Assembly (NCBI GenBank): GCA_964058845.1
Contig: CAXKVR010000070.1
Location: 62,001 to 126,000, forward strand
DNA from: Carex sylvatica
Lineage: Eukaryota; Streptophyta; Magnoliopsida; Poales; Cyperaceae
Reading direction: 5' to 3'
Length of the DNA: 64,000 nucleotides
In this document: positions 47,518 through 57,492 of the stretch, in pieces
How positions within the stretch are numbered: the stretch's first letter is position 1
Layout of the letters: each line of letters opens with the position of its first letter
Notes under the pieces: model-generated
Database searches by the model: none
Told to the model about the DNA's origin: nothing
The model's input: the letters and a program-made list of their open reading frames with translations, nothing else
Position numbers and translations under genes: made by a program

Positions 47518-49360
47518 TAGTGGATTGCAAATACCCTACCCGGGCCGTCCGTACCCGGTCCGCCCGTGCCCGCTACCCGGGGTACCCGTGCCCGAGCCTG
47601 GGTATAGGTCAGGTAAACGGGTACACAGGTACGGGCATAAAACGGGCAGGGTACGCCCTTTCGAGAAAAAATCCGACCATACTCAGACCGGATTACCCGT
47701 ACCCGTATACCCTAGTGCCAGTGCCCGTATATCCGAGTACCCTATACCCGTGTACCTGTACCTATTTTTTTTTTTTTCAAAATTTTCAAATTCTCCCCCT
47801 TTTTTTTATTCTGTTTTTTAATTTCTGTTTTTTTTATTTCTGTTTTTTAAATTCTGTTTTTTTTTATTCTGTTTTTTTATTTTTATTTTTTTTAAATTCT
47901 GTTTTTTAATTTCTGTTTTTTAATTTATTGTTTTAAAGTTTCTGATTTAATTATATTTTTGATTTATATTTTATTTAACCTATTAAAAATAAATGAACGT
48001 TTAGAAAATATATTATCAATTTAAAATGTAAACTAAAAATTTCGAGATATAAATAAATTATGAAACTATATAATTAGAATGAGAATTTGAAAATAAAATA
48101 AAATGACTCGTGTAAAGAAATAAATAAATACATTTGTACTTAGCCGAATAAATATACATGTAAAGAAATAAAATAAAGTTCCTGTGATTGCACATGTGTG
48201 TATATATGTATATCCAAGGAAATGACCATTTTTATTAATACCCTAAAAAAAATATAATTTTAAAAATGCCTCCGCATTAGCCCATGCGGTGCATGATGCA
48301 GCGCATGCGACATTTGTAGTTGAGATCACATCTAACAGTTCATATCAACTTTTTAGATTTTGAAAACGAAAAAATGACTTATAAGCATGTATCCTCGTAT
48401 GCTTATGTAAGTAGCGTAGCCAACCTCTATATCATGTATATACATATACGTATACGGTTCAGATCGACTTATAAGCATCTAACGGTTCAGAACGACTTTT
48501 AAAGTAATTGATTTAAGTAACATTGTTTTAAAATAATTAGTAATTTTGATTTATATTTAAAGTAATTGATTTAAGCAACATTGTTTTAAAATAATTAGTA
48601 ATTATTTTTGTGAAGTAGTTAGATTTGTTTTGAATAGGTTAGATTTTATTTTTGAAATTCGAAATTATTTTTAATAGGTTAAAAAAATGTGTTAGAATTA
48701 TTTTTGTGAATATGTGAAGTAATTTCTATTTTTTTTATTCTGTTTTTTTAATTTTTTTTTTCAATTGTATGTTAGAATTATTTTGAAAAGGTTAAATAAA
48801 TATGTTACATATATTATCAATTTAAAACATAAACAACAAATTTCTAGATATAAATAAATTATAAAATTATATAATTAGAATGAGAATTTGAAAATAAAAT
48901 AAAATAACTCGTGTAAAGAAATAAATAAATACATTTCTACTTAGTCAAATAAATATACAAATTTTCGCATGAATATTTTTTATATATAAGTTACAAATTT
49001 TATTTATTTATATACACTATTTGATATTGAACTATTCTGATTTTAAAAGTCGAATTATAAACACGTAATGATAACCGTAAAAAAATAACTGAAAAAAATA
49101 ATAGAAAAAATAACAGAAAAAAAAACAGAGAGAAAAAAAAAAAAAAAACCGGACCGAACCGGCCCCTACCCGGACTGCCCTGTTCGTTAAGGGTACCATA
49201 AGCACGAGTATAAGACGGGCAGGGCACGAATTTTGAAAAAAATATCCGTGATACCCGGCTTGTGTACTCGTATACCCGTGATATCCGTACCCGACTCGTA
49301 TCCGTGTCCGATCCCAGATATATCCGACCCGCCCAGCCCCTATCCGAGAGCACAACATTA
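47518..49360. mobile_element. Large hAT-like element (ACGGGTA family) with internal duplication
   Basis: 1843 bp with a perfect 8-bp target duplication TCCGGTGC (47,510-47,517 and 49,361-49,368). Ends start TAGTGGATTGCAA and (reverse strand) TAATGTTGTGC. Both ends carry acccgta / tacgggc arrays. The interior contains two direct copies of a block (about 47,950-48,150 and 48,780-48,975), also found inverted in 32,058-32,881. A 'tctgttttttaatt' T-rich minisatellite lies at 47,805-47,930. No transposase frame. Confidence 0.85.
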
Positions 49361-50010
49361 TCCGGTGCCTATTCGGAGGTGATGTAGGGACCAGTATTAT
49401 GTGTGTTTTGAGATTCGTGCAGAACGTATTTAAACGGTTGGGATTTTCTATAAAGTCACGCAAAGTTTGAGATATCCCAGAGGATACGAATTCCTGCTTT
49501 GTTGGGGCAAACAAAATTCTTGTCTGATCGTCTCCAATTGGTGAAGCATAGATGACACTTGTTCCTAAACTAAAAAAATAACACGATCTAGCTATAGACG
49601 GTGAAGATTTTCTTCAGTATAAAACTAACAACAGATTATCCGCAGAATATTTAACAGCATATTGCCACAATTATATTAGTTCCATGTGATGATGGTTAGA
49701 TTCTGAGAATTAACTTTACTTATTGGCGTGTGTATCTAACACGTATTTTTCAATACAATCTGTCCAGACTGCAGACCAATCAAATTAAATTGCTCTTCAC
49801 ATAAAAATAATTAAGAATCCATTAAAAACAATTAGTCGCAAAGAACATCCTATGCATCTGTAACAGAGAATCTGGACCTTTATTATATTTAACACCCCGA
49901 GATTTTTATTTTTACAAAAAAATATATATATTATTATAAATAACCACGGTTTAGCAAAATTTATAAAAATGCCCAAACCGTATAGAAAATATATGGTCCC
50001 GATTAAAAAT

Positions 50011-50796
50011 TCCAAAACTGTAAAATTTGATATGCAATCACATTTTAATATATACATTATGTTAAATGGTTTTGATCGACTATTTGAATTTTAAAAACTT
50101 TGTAAATAGAGAGTATAATTCGGTGTCACAAAAAAAGATGTAATTAATTAGATCCCTCCTCATTTGTATTATAATTAAATAAAAGAAGTACTTTTATGTT
50201 GTATCCTAACACTAGTATATTATTTTAGAGAAAATATTTCATCCCCCATCTCCTATACCTCATCTATCCCCGTTAAATAGTCAACACACATCTCCCACTT
50301 ATTAATGATGGGCTCCACACGTTTTCTCCCATCACATAGTATTGGTGTTATTTCGTTTGCTTCCTCAACATATAACTATGCATGTGTCCATATAACCTTC
50401 TATGTTGAAACTCTCAATTAATTAACTCCCCATTTGCAACACGAAAAGCAGTAGAGTTATGCAACAAATATTTCATATAAAATATATATTTGAAATGGTG
50501 AAATACAGATTAGTAGTAGAGTACAAAAAGCAGTATTTCACCATTTCTTGTCTCTACAGGTTTTAAAATCGCTGATCCAACGATGGCACTATTTTGTTAA
50601 GCCACTGTTGGATTAGCGATTTTCAAAGTGGCTTAATAAATAGTAAAAAAATTCAGAAAAATATAAAATTTGGTCTCCAAGCACATATTAATATGGAGAA
50701 CAAGATGAACGGTTCAGATTGATATTTTGGATTTTAAAATTTCAAATTTGGATCGTATATATTTCGGCCCATATGCTTCCAAAAGCACATTAGTCA

Positions 50797-50829
<33 letters not shown>

Positions 50830-51060
50830 CAAACTATTTGTTTTTTGTAGAGACCCCTTAAATTTTGGGGCCGGGGCGGTCGCCTTGGCTGCACAATACT
50901 TTACGGTTTGAGATTAACTCCCAGATGCTTTGAAATTTAGACTAGCGCAAGAGCAGTATTATTGAGCTTTGAGATTCGTGCCAAGTTAAAAAGAATGGTC
51001 CAGATCCAGTAATAGTTGTAAAAGATTTCTTATTACGGTACCAGAGAAAATATGAATTCC
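50011..51060. repeat. Second copy of the 45.3-kb duplication, then a MITE relative
   Basis: 50,018-50,570 is the duplicate of 45,280-45,830. 50,575-50,770 is another MITE-like inverted piece with an 'agatgaacggttc' core. A (CT)n-(TA)n microsatellite lies at 50,798-50,829. About 50,925-51,058 is an inverted relative of the 23,189-23,386 MITE (gattcgtgccaagttaaaaa, ggtccagatccagtaatag, ending gaattc). Confidence 0.6.
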
Positions 51061-51799
51061 TGGATGGATATAGCATTTGGGCCCACCATGTTTTCTACAG
51101 ATATATTCTTGCATTGATATCTTCATGAAATAAACGGATGTTCACAAACAATATCAGTATTATTCCTGAATTTGAATTTAATTGTTAATATTTTTCTACC
51201 ATTATTCTGATTTAGTATTTATCATCTCGAGTTGATTCATTATAAATTTTCTTTGTATTGCATATTTTTTTTCAATTTCTGTTAGCAGTACTTGACTTGA
51301 TCATCTTCTTTTAATTGTTGCATATTATAGAAAAACCTCAAATTAAAAAAAAATAAGGGGCAAATTGTAAGTTGGTGATACAATTTCAATTCTGAGGGAC
51401 GAATATGATGAATGAAGTCACGGTGTACTTACATTTTTTAAAATTCTTTGTTTGTTTTTTTTTTTCCCTATGTTTTAATGTAATTGGTTTATCCAAATTT
51501 AAATTTATTGCTGAATTATTTTAAAAACAAATGTATAATTCATAAATTATCAAACAGACTGAAATTTGGATAGAAAATTTAAACAAATAAAACTGAAAGC
51601 ACATATTTATACAACTATACTCGTTTAAGACGGGAGAATCTTCTATACTGGAAACTGGAAAGAGATCTTGGCTGAGGCGAATCTGCATAGTTTCAAATCT
51701 GCTGCAATCCCATGGTAGAGAGAGTGAAGGAGAGAGAAAAAAAAAAGGATCCCTGAGCAGTGATAGATTTGCAAACCTTATCCACGTCTATTTATCTTT
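51061..51799. other. Intergenic, no gene seen
   Basis: AT-rich. 51,060-51,180 resembles 44,840-44,970 ('tggatatatattt' / 'atttggaccca-catg', 'atatattcttacattgatat', 'aataaacggat'), so more of the flank of the 45/50 kb duplication is present in shuffled order. No frame of interest. Confidence 0.4.
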
Positions 51800-52101
51800 G
51801 GTCACCAAGGTTTCCAACTGAAAAGAGGCCTCAGGCAATTGGCAGTTTCTCTCTTTTGTGTTCTTACAACCTGGCAAAAGAGTTGTTACATTAAGTCTGT
51901 GCAATCTGTTAGAGCGATCGCTATCTGTGGTGTTCGTGTTAATTGGTTTATAATTCCCCTTTAAGTTGCTTAAAATTGAAATAGCTTCAGGTTTGAGTTT
52001 ACAGGCGAAGTCAATCTATTTCAATGCCTGGAAGGTGTTCGATGAAATTCCCAAGTGGAATTTTTGTTAGTATCCTGACCTAAAAAGTATAATTATAATC
52101 A

Positions 52102-52860
52102 GGGTTCTAAATAGCTAGCTATAGCTTTTTCGGACCATAAACGCTACGCTATGAGATAAAAGTGCGCTAACTCAGCTACGACTACTATAGCTGTAATAGT
52201 TGATCGCTATTACCGCTAAATGCGACGCGCTATTGCTACCGTTATGCTACATGGACTTCTTTTTTTTACAATTTATATGGACTTCTGTTCTTCTATTTCT
52301 ATTTTTAATTCTACATGGTCTTCTACGATAAGAATGCTAAATCAAACTATATGCTTCTCTTTTTATTTGTGCATGATTTATTCTCTCATTCTATATTGAG
52401 AAATATTCAAATACTAATTCTTCCTTTTGATTGCTCTTCGTATAGTATTTATTTGTAAAAGTATTATCATTCATTTCAATTGAAAGCTGATTTTGATTAT
52501 TAGTATTATTATAATATATAAAATATTTAAATATGTATACTGATTTTATTTACCTTATAAAAATAATTATTCTTTGTCTATTATAATATGTAATATAATG
52601 TAATAAGATCTATTAAATAATATTACTTTTTAGATTCTTTTTTTTTTCTTATTTGCATAATTGATAAAAAGTATAGACTTAAATTAATTGTGATTTAATT
52701 GTTACCTCAATTCTCCTATTGATTATGTCGATAATTAGTAGAAATATAGGATATAAAATTTTAAAAAAAAAAACGCTATGTATGATAGTTTTTGCTATAG
52801 CTATGTTATTCGTAATAGCTTTTTTTTTTGTCTTCCCGCTATGCCGCTATAATCGCTATT
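52102..52860. mobile_element. hAT-like element (tagcgcta family)
   Basis: About 759 bp. The left end gggttctaaatagc faces a right end that reads, on the reverse strand, aatagcgattatagcgg. Both ends carry gctatagc / tagctatag units. The flanks tataatca and tataattg match at 6 of 8 bases. The insertion interrupts a sequence that is continuous at 15,605. Segments A and B start with related 'gcgctatagc' sequence, so fragments of this family also occur there. Confidence 0.6.
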
Positions 52861-53085
52861 TATAATTGATGTCAGTCTTACCATTTAAAAATGCCACGTG
52901 CCATCTGCTATCACATCTTAGGGAACCTACCCTTTCTAGAAGCTTTGACCTCTGGAGTCGAATGACACTGGCTAAATTAATTGGAGATCCATGAACCCAC
53001 ACAGACAAAACTCTGTATAGACTAAGACTGGACTGGATTGGACTGGACCACAAGTTTTCTGTGCCACAATTAGTGTCCCTGCTAA

Positions 53086-53997
53086 GGGCCTGTTGGGTTG
53101 TATGGGTTCTGATAGGATTTAATGGAATTTTTCAAAATATTTTTAGTGGTGTTCGGATGACTGGTTTTGATCTACTTATTTCTATTTAAAATCTCACTTC
53201 AATTTCAGAACCAATTCAATTTGGTGGGAAAAACACATCTCCTCAAACTTCATTTTACTTTTCCCAATCAGTCTCTCTTCTCTCTCCTTCTCTTATCTAC
53301 CAAATCTGTTGAATTTTTAATTCAAACCTCATATTTTCTCTCATTCATAGTGTCTTCTGAACCAAAGACTCATATATAAGTACTTAACCTTCATTTAAAT
53401 TTATGCTTGTGGGACTAAATGATAACCTTAAAATCCGGACAATAACAACACTTTTCTTTTTCTTTTCTACAAATTAAGTTGAGCCTGTTCAGCCTGTTCT
53501 TCTTTGTTATTTCTTAGATATATTTATATGTATGTCACTAAACATGATATATTATTAAATTCACTTTTATTTTTTTAATTATCAATTATGATTTTGAAAA
53601 AGATCTATAACTATAAAATAGTCTTTTTTTTCCTCTTTACATATTTCATATTTGTGATGCAACTTTATTTTAAATATTTACTATTAATTTTTTTAATTGT
53701 ATTAATTAATGATAAAAGTCATTTCTCTATGACATCAAGATTCAAACAGTACTGTTATATTATTATTTAATTTCATTTAATTTAATTATTAATATTTATG
53801 TATTAGATTAAATACTTTTGAAAGAAAAATAAAAATTTTCATAACTAATCCCACAGTACAACCGAACACTCACTTCATCATATTTTCATAATTAATTCTG
53901 CATATACCTGTATCTATGGGTTCCCACTTTTTCAAAAGTGAGTTTCCATCCCCATCAAATCACATCCCGTGTAATCCTGTGACAACCGATTAGGCCC
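53086..53997. mobile_element. PIF/Harbinger-type element, 912 bp
   Basis: Ends gggcctgttgggttgt and (reverse strand) gggcctaatcggttgt, with TAA on both sides (53,083-53,085 and 53,998-54,000). AT-rich interior with no transposase. Just outside, a 20-bp direct repeat (ccacaagttttctgtgcca-) lies on each side at 53,048 and 54,013, which predates or accompanied the insertion. Confidence 0.75.
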
Positions 53998-54458
53998 TAA
54001 TTGTGAAAACAACCACAAGTTTTCTGTGCCACTACTAGACTAGACTGGACCTTGACTGATGCCATTTCTTTTTTTTAATATTTTTTGAAAAAGTTGACTA
54101 ATGACAATTATTTTAGGCATGTAGAAATGTCTTTTATTTGTTCCTACAAAAACCAGATTGTTGTACAGGCTAACATTCATAGCATTTACCAGTATGTAGC
54201 ATTGGAAAGCACGTGAAGAAATAAAAAACATCCAAGAGTGCACGAGAACATTTTTTTTTTTGCAGGTATTGTTTTTGTTATTGTGAAACAGCAGATGATA
54301 ATTTCTGTAGAAAATCTATCTTTAATGCACAAAAAATCAGCAATTTTATAAAACAAATATGCAAATTGTTGTTAGGCTCAGCATCCCAGTTCAAGTAGGT
54401 TGGCATTAGAATCTTAAGTAGCAGTTAAGTAATGACTGAATTGGATACGATATATAAT

Positions 54459-55562
54459 TAGAGGCGGACTCAGTACAGTCCAGAGAGAGGCAATTGTCCC
54501 TCTCGAATTCGCATCCTCTGAGATATCTCATATTTTGTTCTTTGCAAATCTCAAAGTTCAAATAATACTTACCTCCTACGTCACCTCCGAATAGACACCG
54601 GACACGTCGGTCACGTAAAATATGAGATATGTCAGAGGATACGCACTCGTCCCTCTCTTGATTTTGAAATCATGTAGTGAATTACAGGGCCCAATCAATT
54701 CTAACCCTCCCTACCTGAAATCTATTTTGCCCCCTCTAAAAGCCCAAAATTGTTTGCTGAAAGCACTGTTAAAATTTAATAGGCTCAATGCCTAAACAAT
54801 TCACTTGAGGCCTTTGTTCTCTCCCTCTGTTAATTCGCCAATCGTTCTCTGTTAGCCCATTACTCCCTCTTTTCTCCGTGTCTGATCCTTCTCTTCCTCT
54901 CGCCTCCTTAGCGGTCTCTCGCTTTTTGTTCTCTCCCTGTTCGCTTCCTTAGCGGCCTACGCCTCTCATTTCCGCACAAATCTGAACACTGTGCAGAGTT
55001 TAGTTTATGAAATATCACTCTTATTGTGGCTTCTCTTTTATTGTTTGAATCTAGAAGTTGGTTCGTGGCTTCTTTCATGGATTTCAATTCTTCCAGCAAC
55101 AGTAGACGTGGAGGTATTTGACTGAATTTGTCTACAGTTGAGCATTTTGGGATGTTGTTTATCAAAATATATTACGTCAACTTGTATTAATTTTGACACC
55201 AAATCTGCATTTGTTATTGCAACTGAAAATTGTCATTGCAACTTTTGAAAACGATAAATGTACTGCCCAGAGTATTGTTGCAATTGAGCAAGGCCGCCAG
55301 GATGCAATGTGAGATAACCCAAATTAACTGACTACAAGGACAGCTACTGATCAATTGAGAAAGAATAATAATTTTTTTTATAGAGTTTGATATGGTCTAA
55401 TTCATTCTGTACCAGTTCCTTATTTACAAAACTATTGAAACATATTTTTTATTATATTGATTGTCTTTTATGTATATCTGATTGGTTAATGGATTTGAAC
55501 CCGATAAGCTATTTGAATCCAATTCTCACCTCTCCCTGACAAATATCTTGCGTCCGCCCCTG
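54459..55562. mobile_element. hAT-like element with a nested MITE
   Basis: 1104 bp, ends TAGAGGCGGACTCA / TGCGTCCGCCCCTG, perfect 8-bp target duplication TATATAAT (54,451-54,458 and 55,563-55,570). Contains the 144-bp MITE at 54,505-54,648. The interior has a pyrimidine-rich stretch (54,810-54,960) and an 85-codon minus-strand frame with no recognised domain. Confidence 0.85.
54505..54648. mobile_element. Uninterrupted MULE-type MITE, 144 bp
   Basis: Termini GAATTCGCATCCTCTGAGAT and (reverse strand) GAGTGCGTATCCTCTGACAT; perfect 9-bp target duplication GTCCCTCTC (54,496-54,504 and 54,649-54,657). On the reverse strand its body keeps 'cgtgaccgacgtgtccggtg' directly joined to 'ctattcggaggtga', the form expected before the hAT insertions found in copies A and B. 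Confidence 0.92.
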
Positions 55563-56459
55563 TATATAATAATTTTTTTTATTGTTAACTTACCTAACCA
55601 CAAAGTGAGAAATTTTGTTTTGGTAAGCCAATTTTTTTTTTTTTTTTTTTTTTTGCTTGTGGTTTCAGTTCAGGTTATGTATTGGGCATTTTGCATAGAT
55701 GACATATTTACACCATTCAATACGAAATGATATATTGTTAACTTACCCAACTATAAAGTGTCAAATTTTAAATAATTTTTTTCTTGCAGTTTCACTTCAG
55801 GCTGTGTATTGTCATATTGTGCATCTTTGCATGACATGACATATCTTAGATCACCATTCATTATGGATCATTGTGCTGTGCAATACTGGTTCTTGCTGTA
55901 TTGAATATAATAGATTACAGAAAGAGGTACCATGAGGAACTAATAACTAAAACTGGTTCCTTGGTAATTACTTTTCAAGCAGCCTTGGCCCAGTTAAATT
56001 ATGACGCAACCCCATTGATGAGAGAGACAGCTAATAAAACAAGCAGGTTTCCAAACCAGCATTAGACCCAACTGCTAGGACAGCCATATGAGGTACTTCA
56101 GCATTCTCTGTTGTGATTCTGTTTTTGTTGATTTTTGTCAGTATCAAATCTAAAAAATCTTAGAATAGGTCACTAAAACATTCTGGAAACTTTCACGAGA
56201 AAAGTGTTATATTTAATTTCAACCATCAATCCATAGAGGTTTTGACTTTTGAGAGTAATTGCATATATGTTCTTGCAACTTTATTGTGTTGTATTTTTTT
56301 ATTTAATTTTCACAAGGTTTTTTACATTTCAAAGCTCATACCAACTGATTTCCTTCCAGCAGTTGTAACTTTTTTCTTCTTGGTATTACCAAATATAGTA
56401 ATAAAAAAAGTGAATGAGTATTTTCAAGACATTAAACTGAAATTATTACCAGAGTAAAT

Positions 56460-57487
56460 TGTTTGCATACAGATTTTCATTAGGCACCACAATAACAGGG
56501 GCCCATAGCCCCATAGTATTAGTACATTATAGTGCACCTAAACTTACAAACACAGAAAGTGAAAATAATAATACACAAGACAAGTGTAAACCAGATAACT
56601 TAAATCCAAATTCCTGAATAGTGCTTTCAGAATGGAAGTTTATATTTCAGAATCCAAGGTCCCTAATGAGGAAATGAGACTCAACTTTATTTGGTTCAAA
56701 CTCAATGAAATTAAGCCACAAAAGGTAAAAAAAAAGGAATATCTATTACATAATAACAACAACAACATTCCAACTGCCCTTGGGGATGATAGATGCTGCA
56801 CAAATGTCTGAAGAGCCTGCGATATGAAATGGACAACATATTTTGTCAACCGAAGAGTTTTATGGGAACTTAAAAATTAAAACTAGAAACTAATTTATAA
56901 CATTCAATTGAAAAAAATATTATTTATGGAAATCTCTTGCATGAAGAATAACTAATGGATGACAACATATAAATGTATGTTTCAGAAAATGCATTAAGGG
57001 ATTGTAGTTGGTCTGCTGATAAGTTTCAGAGTATTCACAAGGATTTAAGATTTAAAAATTAGAAACATTTTGCTAGTTCCAGGCCACCTCTAGGTAAAAT
57101 GGAACATATTACATAGATCTATTAAAAAGAAGATTCCAAAAGCAGTCTAATTTGCTGTTTCTTTAATTCTCATACTCTCATCAAAACAATATGTTATGCA
57201 AAATTGAATGCAAGGGAGTGTTTCTTGCAGAAGAAAAACACATATGCATTGCTAGGTGGAATCGGTGCAAGCATAAAGGATCCACTCTCATTCAATCAAT
57301 AAGTAAGAAATGTGCATTTTATGTTGCAACTTGCAAGCATAAATGAGCAATAACAAAGCTTTTTTATGCATTTTAGCACATGGTTAGATGGTGCTAATTC
57401 ATAATTTTATCCAAGTACCAGACTCAAATATTTCCTAGTACAAGTTTTAGAATGCAAAATAAAGAATGATAGTACATGCAGGCAAAC
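56460..57487 (-). other. NLR4 3' UTR intron and terminal exon
   Basis: Donor aataag/gtttgcc at 57,487 lies six bases after the NLR4 stop. The acceptor tttcatatcgcag/gc at 56,817 begins the exon at 56,816 and below. The intron is 671 bp. Exon landmarks (gaaatgagactcaactttat, caaatt-ctg-atagtg) match the NLR1 terminal exon at 7,330-7,604. Confidence 0.6.
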
Positions 57488-57492
57488 CTTAT

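Larger units (their letters stand above)
46938..49493. mobile_element. MULE-type MITE, copy B, split by two hAT insertions
   Basis: Left terminus gag (46,938-46,940) continues as tgcgtatcctttgagatatc from 47,467. Right terminus ends ...gaggatacgaattc at 49,493. Target duplication ctgctttct (46,929-46,937) against ctgctttgt (49,494-49,502; segment A keeps ctgctttct). With both hAT elements removed the MITE would be under 200 bp, like its relatives. Confidence 0.75.
46335..49896. repeat. Duplicated segment B (paired with segment A, 20,860-23,090)
   Basis: Same order and orientation as segment A. B keeps the complete left end of the MULE-type MITE and carries two hAT elements A lacks; A carries one hAT that B lacks. 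The match ends near 49,896, where B joins an 'aaaccg' repeat while A continues into WAK-flank relic sequence. Confidence 0.85.
51800..56110. repeat. NLR-downstream block, second copy, split by three transposons
   Basis: 51,820-52,101 matches 15,300-15,605, and 52,864-52,970 matches about 15,608-15,770. After a PIF element and a hAT element the match resumes at about 55,840-56,110, which pairs with 16,190-16,460 (tgctgtattgaata-ta, gaaa-aggtacc, gtacttcagcattctctg). The block is directly followed by the NLR4 3' exon, as the 15.3-16.9 kb copy is followed by the orphan exon. Confidence 0.65.

Noticed and set aside
48300..48500. Possible CRISPR-like or regularly spaced repeats in the 47.5-49.4 kb element
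   Set aside because: Spacing is irregular and the units are T-rich minisatellite and hAT subterminal motifs in a plant genome; no array.
51800..52101. A pentatricopeptide repeat gene, suggested by the short translation around KVFDEIPKWN
   Set aside because: Only one short island reads this way, it ends in a stop, and no tandem 35-residue repeats follow. Kept only as a remark on the duplicated block.
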